From positions 1-54,136 of the forward strand of contig NZ_JANU01000011.1 in the NCBI RefSeq assembly GCF_001044395.1: a stretch of DNA of 54,136 nt. Direction: 5' to 3'. The notes under the pieces were generated by a model. The model saw only the letters and a list, made by a program, of their open reading frames with translations, searched no databases and was not told where the DNA came from. This stretch comes from Caenimonas sp. SL110. GTDB taxonomy: Bacteria; Pseudomonadota; Gammaproteobacteria; Burkholderiales; Burkholderiaceae_C. The position numbers and the translations under genes are program-made. This document shows, piece after piece, positions 8,083 through 14,979 of this stretch. The stretch's first letter is position 1, and each line of letters starts with the position of its first letter.

Positions 8083-8974
8083 TTTTCAATCGCTGATGCT
8101 TCCCGTCCTAAAGGCTTCCGCCAACGGCGAAGTTAAGACGACCGATGTGATTGAGAGCCTTGGCACAGAGCTGGGCCTTTCTGACGACGAACTTTCTGAA
8201 CTTTTACCGTCCGGGAAACAAACGACTTTCGCCAACCGCGTCAACTGGGCGAAGAGCTACCTTGGAAAGGCGGGATTGATCCTTCTGACGAAGAGAGGCT
8301 ATTTTCTGGTCAGCGATACGGGCAAGAAGGTACTTGCCTCGCCGCCGCCAAAAATCACGATCAAGTTCTTGGAGGCTTACCCTGAATTTTTGGCCTTTCG
8401 AAACACGGGTTCACAGAAGCCAGCACTGATACCGAACGGTTCAGCCAGCCTCAAAGATCTCACGCCAGACGAAGTAATCCGCTCAGCTCACGCAGAGTTA
8501 AACGACGCTCTTTCTGCGGAAATGCTGGCAAAGATTGTTTCCTCACCGCCAGCATTTTTTGAGCGGCTCGTCGTGCAATTGCTTGTGGCGATGAATTATG
8601 GCGGTACAGCAATTGAGGCCGCAAAGGCTCTCGGTAAAAGTGGCGACGGTGGGGTTGACGGAGTTATTCACCAAGACGCATTAGGGCTCGACCGGGTGTA
8701 CGTTCAAGCCAAGCGATATACAGACGTCAAGGTCCAAGCATCTGACATTCGAGATTTTTTTGGCTCGCTCGACCGTTTCAAGGCGTCCAAGGGGCTCTTC
8801 GTAACTACGACGGGATTTTCGGCAGGTGCTAGGGAGACTGCCGAACTCCTTAGCAAGCGAATAGTCTTGATTGACGGCCAGATGCTCACACACCTGATGA
8901 TTCGCTATGACATCGGCTGTAGATCCGAAGAAACCATTCAGATAAAGAAATTGGACGAAGAATTCTTTGAGTGA
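8069..8974 (+). CDS. Mrr-like type IV restriction endonuclease
   Basis: A protein of 301 residues. The N-terminal 100 residues form a winged-helix Mrr_N-like region (KTTDVIESLG, FANRVNWAKSYLGKAGL, RGYFLVSDTGKKVL). The C-terminal Mrr catalytic domain has FFERLVVQLL, the metal-binding GDGGVDG with Asp197, and VYVQAKRY with Gln213 and Lys215, the QxK variant typical of Mrr. Proteins of this type cut methylated or otherwise modified DNA. ATG 8069 overlaps the preceding gene. Three more genes in the same direction follow closely. Confidence 0.9.
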   Translation: MAIPDFQSLMLPVLKASANGEVKTTDVIESLGTELGLSDDELSELLPSGKQTTFANRVNWAKSYLGKAGLILLTKRGYFLVSDTGKKVLASPPPKITIKFLEAYPEFLAFRNTGSQKPALIPNGSASLKDLTPDEVIRSAHAELNDALSAEMLAKIVSSPPAFFERLVVQLLVAMNYGGTAIEAAKALGKSGDGGVDGVIHQDALGLDRVYVQAKRYTDVKVQASDIRDFFGSLDRFKASKGLFVTTTGFSAGARETAELLSKRIVLIDGQMLTHLMIRYDIGCRSEETIQIKKLDEEFFE

Positions 8975-8996
8975 CGCTCGAAAGCGGACGTAGGTC

Positions 8997-9392
8997 TTGG
9001 ACCGTGTCTACTTCACAACGAACCGCAAGATCATGAACGCTACAAGGTCCTCTTGGAAGATTCTTCCACAGCCGTCTCGTCGGGAGGTTCTCGACTTCCA
9101 AAAGGCCTTCAATTCTTCAGAGCTTCGATTCGTCGAACACGGTGTCGTCCCAGTTCAGATGGAAGACAAGTGGTTCATCTACTGTGAGAGAGACTGGGTC
9201 TTTTTTCATCGGAGTTGGACAGGAGCGTTGATCTTTGCTCTTCGCTTGGACCCAACGCCTGAGGGAGCCACGGTCGCCGAGTCGTGGGTCAGTCGGGACA
9301 CTAGTGAATACGCAACCGAAGGACTGGACGCAGACAGGGGACTATTGAACGACGTCATCGAACATGTTTTGCTCGGCCAGCCTTCCCAATGA
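8997..9392 (+). CDS. Hypothetical protein (131 aa)
   Basis: A protein of up to 131 residues in no family I recognise. It contains a dense aromatic stretch (DKWFIYCERDWVFFHRSW) and no signal peptide or helix-turn-helix. The start is uncertain: TTG 8997 gives the longest form, with GTG 9003 and ATG 9033 as alternatives, and none has a strong ribosome binding site. It ends in ATGA shared with the next gene, so it is very probably co-translated with the PD-(D/E)XK-like protein that follows. A small partner or immunity protein is possible. Confidence 0.55.
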   Translation: MDRVYFTTNRKIMNATRSSWKILPQPSRREVLDFQKAFNSSELRFVEHGVVPVQMEDKWFIYCERDWVFFHRSWTGALIFALRLDPTPEGATVAESWVSRDTSEYATEGLDADRGLLNDVIEHVLLGQPSQ

Positions 9393-10066
9393 AACGCATC
9401 TTCGTCCCCACCCAGGCAGCCTCGGATTGGAAACGCCTTCTTGCAAAGCCCGACCTGCACTGGAAGCCGGGTCGCAGCGCAATGTCCGCTGCACTGTCTT
9501 GGGAAGGTGCAGGTGACAAGCTTCCTCCAGAGATTTCGGCACTTCTCGACGCTTCGCAAGAGCCCCCGATTTCCAACCTCAAACTCCTTGCCGCCATTCC
9601 TGAGTGGGAGGTGCCGCTACCTGGCGGAAGTCGCTCGTCGTTCACCGACGTTCTAGCTCTGACCAGGAATGAACAAGGACTGTGTGTGATCGGTGTTGAA
9701 GCCAAGGTGAACGAGGATTTCGGCCCCACGCTCACAGAGAAGGGGCTCGAAGCCAGTCCGGGACAAACCCAACGGCTGCACTACCTTAATCAACTTTTAG
9801 GTGTGCCCCACTTCGACGGAAAGGTAAGGTATCAACTGCTTCACCGAACAGCCTCAGCGTTGCTCACAGCCAAAGACTTCCATGCTGACGTTGCTGTGAT
9901 GCTCATTCAGTCCTGGGGAACAAACCCAGAGCTGCGACGGGACTTCGAACGGTTCTGTGAAGCACTGGGAGCGGAGGAGTTGCCTGGAGGGCTTAAGGTT
10001 GTGAGGCGGTTTCAGAGGCCAAGGCTATATCTGGGGTGGTGCGATGGGGAAGTGGTCGGTGGTTAA
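9389..10066 (+). CDS. DUF6946-like PD-(D/E)XK nuclease-fold protein
   Basis: A protein of 225 residues. The block SFTDVLAL with Asp87, followed by VIGVEAKVNEDFG with Glu104 and Lys106, is a well-formed PD-(D/E)XK signature, and the arrangement resembles proteins I would place in DUF6946. It overlaps the preceding 131-residue gene by ATGA. With the Mrr-like nuclease upstream, two nuclease folds lie in one four-gene run, each preceded by a small overlapping hypothetical gene. The function is not known; restriction of foreign DNA is a reasonable guess. Family assignment is from memory. Confidence 0.6.
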   Translation: MKRIFVPTQAASDWKRLLAKPDLHWKPGRSAMSAALSWEGAGDKLPPEISALLDASQEPPISNLKLLAAIPEWEVPLPGGSRSSFTDVLALTRNEQGLCVIGVEAKVNEDFGPTLTEKGLEASPGQTQRLHYLNQLLGVPHFDGKVRYQLLHRTASALLTAKDFHADVAVMLIQSWGTNPELRRDFERFCEALGAEELPGGLKVVRRFQRPRLYLGWCDGEVVGG

Positions 10067-10170
10067 ATTCGCTGAGAAATTTGAGGTCAAATGGGTACCG
10101 TTACCGATAGGAAATGGTTCGACTAATCCCCTAGCGCAATGAAAGTTCCCAATTACCGAGGGTATCCGGT

Positions 10171-11112
10171 GTGAAAGAACAAGCAGACTTCTACTCCATC
10201 CTCGGCGTCCTTCCGGACGCGGAAGCAGTGGTGATCGTTGCGGCTTATCGTGCATTGGCATCCCGGTATCACCCTGATCGCTGGCAAGGTCCTGCGGAGG
10301 TGGCACACGCAAGAATGGCTGATATCAACCGGGCCTACGAAACCCTAGGCAACCCGGAAAGTCGTCAAGCCTACGACAAGCAACGGACAAATGCGCACCC
10401 AGATTTTGACGATGCTTCGGACGAAGCCTCAAAGGCATTTGATGAGGCGTTGCAAGCAGTCGAGCAGCGTTGGGATCTCGCTGCCGGTGTATTGCCAAAT
10501 CTGCAGGCTATTCGGACCCGCTTGGAAAGAACATCGCATCAGTTGGCTTTTGCATTCGTCACTGTACTTTTGGAGACGAAGAGATTTAGAGACGCCGACG
10601 TTCTGGCGTCGTCTATGGAGATGAGCTTTCTACAACGGCATTTCGGAACCGACGAGAAGATCATCGCTTTCGCCCAGGAACTCATCTCTCTTGGCATGCG
10701 AGATGCAATTCGTGCGCTCAACAGGCTTGTGGATGTGCTTGGATCGGAGATAGCTCCCCACCTTGTCATGAACAAGATATCCAAAGAATTCGCGGTCGAA
10801 AAGTTTCGCCAGGACCGCAAGAATGCGGAGGCAGCCGAAGCGTCTCAACGCGAAAAACAGGCAAAAGCTCAACGTGAAACACGGAATCGCTCTGATCGGA
10901 TCGCTATGTTGCGGGAGCGGCTGGAATCGCAGCCATACGTCAGCTTGGCCAAGGAGTTAGCCGAACTCCTAGGATTTTCAGTTTCGGTCACCGAAAAAGG
11001 CTGGCTACGCGGATCTGAATTTGAACTAAGCCGTCAAGGTCAAGTGGCACACCGCTTTACGTCCGAGAATGCGTTTGTCGAATGGGCACGGCAAAACCTC
11101 TTTCGAGACTAG
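10171..11112 (+). CDS. J-domain (DnaJ-like) protein
   Basis: A protein of 313 residues, GTG start at 10171. The N-terminal J-domain includes DFYSILGVLPDAE, the HPD motif at residues 34-36 (SRYHPDRW), and INRAYETLGNPESRQAYD. The HPD motif stimulates DnaK ATPase, so the protein should recruit Hsp70. There is no Gly/Phe region, zinc-finger or CTDI/II domain, so it is not a general DnaJ. The rest is helical, with a basic coiled coil near residues 210-255 and a short C-terminal part (GFSVSVTEKGWLRG). Its client is unknown. It follows the nuclease cassette after about 100 bp of apparently empty sequence. Confidence 0.8.
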   Translation: MKEQADFYSILGVLPDAEAVVIVAAYRALASRYHPDRWQGPAEVAHARMADINRAYETLGNPESRQAYDKQRTNAHPDFDDASDEASKAFDEALQAVEQRWDLAAGVLPNLQAIRTRLERTSHQLAFAFVTVLLETKRFRDADVLASSMEMSFLQRHFGTDEKIIAFAQELISLGMRDAIRALNRLVDVLGSEIAPHLVMNKISKEFAVEKFRQDRKNAEAAEASQREKQAKAQRETRNRSDRIAMLRERLESQPYVSLAKELAELLGFSVSVTEKGWLRGSEFELSRQGQVAHRFTSENAFVEWARQNLFRD

Positions 11113-11281
11113 TGACGAGGAAGCATGCTGAGGCTTCAAGACCTCGAATCAAAAAATAAGGGGGGTTCTGGTAATGTTGGACGGTACCGCACTTGCGCAA
11201 GGTTGAAATCTTCTTCGGTATTGAGCTTTTATGACACACCACCGAAAAAATTCGCTGCTCTGATAGGTCGGAGGATATTAG

Positions 11282-12133
11282 ATGACGACTTCGCTGAAGA
11301 CATTTGTCGCTCTGCTTGTCGGACTGCCGTTCGCTGCTTTGGCCACGGACTTCGACCGCCTCACGGTGGGTCAGGAACTTGCTGATGATGCGATATCAGT
11401 CGGAAATTTTCGGATTCAACTTCCAGCCCCTGGGCGATGGACCGTAGTCTCAAAGCAGGCTGTTCAGGCAGGAAGGGACACGGCGTCTTGGGATCAGCCT
11501 GTTCGCCAGACCATCGCTGTCGCACAATCAGCTGGTGGAGAGCTATCTGCGGTTTTCATCTTCACCGCACCGGAGAAGCCGTATGGCAATCGATGGAGTG
11601 ACGAGCCGTGCGCTGAAGTGAACGATTTCATCGTCAAGGACAAAATGAATTCCACGTTCATGATGCCCGAATGTTTTGCTGTTCAAAGGCACCGCACGGA
11701 AGTCTTCAGGAACGCTGCCGCCGGAGGTGCTTTTCCGGACGTCGTCAACTGGGTAGCGAAGTCTCGCCTGACGTGGCCTGACCAGTTTACGCGTGTTTTC
11801 TACACCAAGTTCTATAGAGGCGGCTATGTTCGGGCCAATCTTTACTTGGCCGGAACGCACGAATCAATGCCATGGATTGAGTCGTGGGGCCGCCAGCTGG
11901 CTTCCTCAATCAGTGCTGGCGTTACGCAACAAACCAAAGTAGCCACTGTATCCCCCATGCCCGGAGTTCTGGTTGCGCCTGACGAAAGGGTTCGTCCAAA
12001 GATTCCGTCATCGAGTCAAACGGCAAAGAGTGCTGAGTCAAGGATCCGGGAGCTGAAGTCCCTTTTCGAGAAGGGCTTAATCACAAAGGAAGATTATGAA
12101 GGTAAGCGCACCAAAATTCTAGAAGACCTGTAG
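11282..12133 (+). CDS. Secreted protein with C-terminal SHOCT domain
   Basis: A protein of 283 residues. ATG 11282 follows GGAGG at proper spacing. It has a signal peptide (LKTFVALLVGLPFAALA) and then a soluble domain of about 200 residues with no recognised family. The last 30 residues (RIRELKSLFEKGLITKEDY, then KRTKILEDL) are a SHOCT domain, a short amphipathic module often at protein ends and thought to mediate oligomerisation. The next gene, on the opposite strand, also ends in a SHOCT domain of very similar sequence, so the two may interact in the envelope. Confidence 0.7.
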   Translation: MTTSLKTFVALLVGLPFAALATDFDRLTVGQELADDAISVGNFRIQLPAPGRWTVVSKQAVQAGRDTASWDQPVRQTIAVAQSAGGELSAVFIFTAPEKPYGNRWSDEPCAEVNDFIVKDKMNSTFMMPECFAVQRHRTEVFRNAAAGGAFPDVVNWVAKSRLTWPDQFTRVFYTKFYRGGYVRANLYLAGTHESMPWIESWGRQLASSISAGVTQQTKVATVSPMPGVLVAPDERVRPKIPSSSQTAKSAESRIRELKSLFEKGLITKEDYEGKRTKILEDL

Positions 12134-12150
12134 GTTGACATAGTCCTTGC

Positions 12151-12621
12151 TTAGAGTTCCTCAACGATCTTCTTGCGCTTTCCCTCGTACTCATCAAATG
12201 TGATCAGCCCTCCGTTGTACATTCGCTTCAATTCTTCGAGGCGTGACTGCACCGTACTTGGAGCCACGGGGGATGCCTCGCGTGCAGCACTGGAAAAGCA
12301 TTTTGACTTGAGTTGAGCAGTTTCGACTGCTTCGACTTCTCCCTTTAACCTGGCAATTTCACCTTCATGGTCTCCTGACAGCTTGCTGAACGGTATACCT
12401 ATTAGAAATACGCCTACCGCGTCAGAATTCGCCTTGCTCTCCTGCATCCGCGAAACGCGGTCCAACTCCCTCTTAGAGGCCGATATTTTGAGGGAGAGAG
12501 AGTCACAATCCTCGCTGATGAAACGCTCGTGCGAAACGAAGGATGCTCGAATCGAATCGGGGCGGTTTGCACAACCGCAAAGTAGGACTAGCACTCCAAC
12601 GAGCAGTGTCGCTCTGTGCAT
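12151..12621 (-). CDS. Lipoprotein with C-terminal SHOCT domain
   Basis: A protein of about 156 residues with a lipoprotein signal peptide whose lipobox is LLCGC, so it should be lipidated and membrane-anchored. A coiled coil follows, and it ends in a SHOCT domain (RLEELKRMYNGGLITFDEY, then KRKKIVEEL). ATG 12621 was chosen for GGAGA at good spacing; an in-frame ATG at 12633 is the alternative. It is convergent with the secreted SHOCT protein at 11282-12133, with only 17 bases between the stops. Confidence 0.65.
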   Translation of the reverse strand: MHRATLLVGVLVLLCGCANRPDSIRASFVSHERFISEDCDSLSLKISASKRELDRVSRMQESKANSDAVGVFLIGIPFSKLSGDHEGEIARLKGEVEAVETAQLKSKCFSSAAREASPVAPSTVQSRLEELKRMYNGGLITFDEYEGKRKKIVEEL

Positions 12622-12752
12622 TGGCTTCTCCATGTCATCTTGGAACTGGAACACATCGGAACGGATAGCAAAGTCACCGTCGAGGATTAGGCGGTTACGA
12701 CGCTGACCAACGCGGCAAGAGCGAAAGTAATGAAGTCCCGCAACACAATAGC

Positions 12753-13526
12753 CTATCTCCGTGCCGCATTCAAGATACCGCTCAACCTAGCCCCAGCCAA
12801 GACCAACCTGGCTCTCAACGTCGCTCTTGCCCACTCGACGTACTCCGGGCTCATCTTCCTGGCTGGATAGAAGCCTTCACTGCTGGCGATTCGACACGAC
12901 TCTTCTGCGATTCGGTCTGGGTCTAGTTCGGTGGCTTCAGAAGGGGTCGGCAAGGCCCCCAGAAGGCTCACCAAGGCCTCAACTTCGAGACCTTCACCTC
13001 GGAGCAGTCCAGTGTCCCAGACAGCGTGCAGGTTCGTTCCACGACCCATGAATTGAACTTGGTACATGTTCCCTCCCCTGTCGTCGGCGAAGCCAGCGTG
13101 AAGGGGCTGATGGAGATCGGCTACGAGATGAATAACGTACTTCAAGGCGATTAGCTTGGCCTGGTCTGGGGCTGATGCGGAATTCAAGACCTTGAGCTGT
13201 GTGTTCACTGCTTCCACCAGGCAACGACCTTCGGGGCAGTCACGTTCTTTGACGTAGTGACAGTCCGCTTCTCTGGGGAAATTGACGTAGTGCCACGGTG
13301 CAGTGTGACGGTTCTTCGTGTCGTCGGCCCAGGTCGAGATCGAAGCCAACGAAGAGCCCGGCTCAAGGGCAAGCAGGCGGTCGATCTTGGCTTTGGTCTG
13401 GGGTGTGAGCTGGGAGACGGCGAGTCGGGCGACAACTTGGTGGCCCTCGTTGCCGAAGGCATGAACGACGGTGCAGATCAAGCCAGATGCCACACCGGCT
13501 ATCAGTCTCGACAATACTGCTTTCAC
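12753..13526 (-). CDS. S1/P1 nuclease family protein, secreted
   Basis: A protein of 257 residues. A signal peptide ends at VVHA, and the mature protein would begin FGNEGHQVVA, matching the S1/P1 zinc-nuclease N-terminus, where the first residue is normally Trp; here it is Phe. Other zinc-site motifs are present: STWADD, PWHYVNF, HLVADLHQPLHAGFADDRGGN and NLHAVWD. The family degrades single-stranded DNA and RNA outside the cytoplasm using three zinc ions. Its ATG lies six bases after the stop of a uracil-DNA-glycosylase-like gene, so the two are likely co-transcribed, an odd pairing since the products would be in different compartments. Confidence 0.85.
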   Translation of the reverse strand: MKAVLSRLIAGVASGLICTVVHAFGNEGHQVVARLAVSQLTPQTKAKIDRLLALEPGSSLASISTWADDTKNRHTAPWHYVNFPREADCHYVKERDCPEGRCLVEAVNTQLKVLNSASAPDQAKLIALKYVIHLVADLHQPLHAGFADDRGGNMYQVQFMGRGTNLHAVWDTGLLRGEGLEVEALVSLLGALPTPSEATELDPDRIAEESCRIASSEGFYPARKMSPEYVEWARATLRARLVLAGARLSGILNAARR

Positions 13527-13532
13527 TGCAAT

Positions 13533-14273
13533 CTACGTCTTCGCCGAAAGGCATTGCCGGTCTAGATCCAGCAGCCTCGCTTTCAGCAGCGTTGAAAACC
13601 TGCCCTTCCAGGTTGCGTTCGCACTTGATGGATGCGGAAGGGGATGCAATGTGTAAGTTCGCTCCCCTTTTCCCTCTTTGAGCTGGACCTCGATGCTCGA
13701 TGCGTATTTATCGGTCTTCGCCCAAAACGTTGCCAAGCGCTGGCGGGACAGGGCTGGTTGATTCAGGCCGAACCAGTGGAACGCTTGACTGCCCAGGGTG
13801 ATGACGTGAGAGCCTTCCCATTGGCTCACCAGAACGTCTTTCAAGACGGGTTGGAAAGCCCGTCGAACGGCGATTCTCCAGGGCTTATTTCCTTCTGGCT
13901 TGAAAGGGACGGTGTTCATCCAGAAGAAGCTCTCTCCGATGCTTAGCCCGAGTTCAGGTGTGTACGGCTTGGAAGGCTCAATCACTTCGGCGAGCGTCTT
14001 TCGAACGGTTTGCCCGGTTTCACCAATAAATGGAAGTCCGGCTTTAACCTCGTCCTTTCCGGGATCACGGCCAAAGAAGCATATCGACGCCTTGCGACTT
14101 GGGGGGGACAACACAGGTCGGAACTCGCCTTGAGCGTGGTCCACGTAGCATTGTTGATCCAAAGCATCGATCTGGCTTGGCTGCAGGTTTAGGAATTCGG
14201 AGACCATTCTGTCTACTACCAGATTGCCGGGAGCGGGAACTTGCAGGCGGAACTTTGCTGGGGAAGTGCTCAT
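13533..14273 (-). CDS. Uracil-DNA glycosylase superfamily protein
   Basis: A protein of 246 residues. ICFFGRDPGKDE (residues 64-75) followed by GLPFIGETGQTVRKTL matches the active-site loop of family 4/5 uracil-DNA glycosylases, and FWMNTVPF and LHPLPHPSS (209-217) match the Asn and His motifs. The four iron-sulphur Cys residues of classic family 4 enzymes are not in their usual places. ATG 14273 was chosen because the longer frame upstream runs opposite a well-supported plus-strand gene. The role may be excision of uracil or a modified base, or a domain recruited for defence. The S1/P1 nuclease gene follows six bases later. Confidence 0.75.
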   Translation of the reverse strand: MSTSPAKFRLQVPAPGNLVVDRMVSEFLNLQPSQIDALDQQCYVDHAQGEFRPVLSPPSRKASICFFGRDPGKDEVKAGLPFIGETGQTVRKTLAEVIEPSKPYTPELGLSIGESFFWMNTVPFKPEGNKPWRIAVRRAFQPVLKDVLVSQWEGSHVITLGSQAFHWFGLNQPALSRQRLATFWAKTDKYASSIEVQLKEGKGERTYTLHPLPHPSSANATWKGRFSTLLKARLLDLDRQCLSAKT

Positions 14274-14411
14274 ACGTAAAGCGTAATCTGAACTGCGGGC
14301 AATTGAATCGGAATAGTCTTGGAAAGAAAAATTCGGACTACCGACCGTGTCACCTCCTGCATTGCTCAACTCTCCTAGTGAGGCTAGTATGCCGCTACCC
14401 AAGGAGACGGT

Positions 14412-14663
14412 ATGAGAGTCCAAGAATTGAGAGTGCCGGAGCAAGAGCTGGCCGCACTGAAGGCAATGCTGGAACAGCATGGCTTGGATCCCGATCACTT
14501 CAGCGCTGCTTTGTCTGAATACCAAGCCGACCTTGGGCCTCAAGTCCGAATATTGAAGCTCGAAGGTCCGGTCGAGGCGACCTACACCTGGACCAAGGGT
14601 GGAGCGTGGCTCGAAGCACTGAACGTGGATTTGGAAGCGGGGCTGTACCGGAGCGAGGACTGA
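14412..14663 (+). CDS. Hypothetical protein (83 aa)
   Basis: ATG 14412 follows AAGGAGACGGT, a strong ribosome binding site at ideal distance. The 83-residue product has an N-terminal helical half (QELAALKAMLEQHGLDP) and a C-terminal beta-rich half, with no signal peptide and no recognised family. It is divergent from the uracil-DNA-glycosylase-like gene and ends 43 bases before the first repeat of the putative origin, so it may belong to the replication module. Confidence 0.55.
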   Translation: MRVQELRVPEQELAALKAMLEQHGLDPDHFSAALSEYQADLGPQVRILKLEGPVEATYTWTKGGAWLEALNVDLEAGLYRSED

Positions 14664-14705
14664 TCGGATCCCAGTCTGCGTCGGATGTGGAGTGCTAGAT
14701 TCCGA

Positions 14706-14977
14706 CGGAACAAATCATCTTCGACGGAACACTGAACGGAACAGTTCTTTTCCTTTGGCACAAGATCGATATGCGATCTGTTCCGCTGTTCCGTCGATTT
14801 TTAGAACGTAGAGGCAGTTTGCACAGGAGAATGGGAAGACGAAGCCGAAAAGATTACTATGAGAATGACGGAACAAGTGGAACAGCGGAACAGACTTTGG
14901 GAGTTTCAATAATTTCCGCTCTTCCCCGAATTTTTTATGTTCCGCGGATCGTTTGAGCGAGCGGAACAACTGGAACA
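14706..14977. repeat. Eleven (C/T)GGAACA iteron-like repeats, candidate replication origin
   Basis: The 316-bp gap 14664-14979 holds no convincing gene but carries 11 copies of a 7-mer. CGGAACA on the plus strand is at 14706, 14725, 14737, 14869, 14886 and 14962, TGGAACA at 14878 and 14971, and the reverse complement TGTTCCG at 14779, 14787 and 14938. Several are spaced 8-9 bp apart (14869/14878/14886, 14962/14971, 14779/14787), and three carry a GA prefix extending the unit to GACGGAACA. Clustered short direct and inverted repeats beside a primase-helicase gene are the hallmark of iteron origins. Between the clusters is an AT-richer stretch, 14900-14940. Binding by the element's replication protein is inference. 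Confidence 0.75.
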
Positions 14978-14979
14978 GA

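Noticed and set aside
14664..14979. CRISPR array
   Set aside because: The repeats are only 7-9 bp, in both orientations, with irregular spacing, and there are no cas genes.
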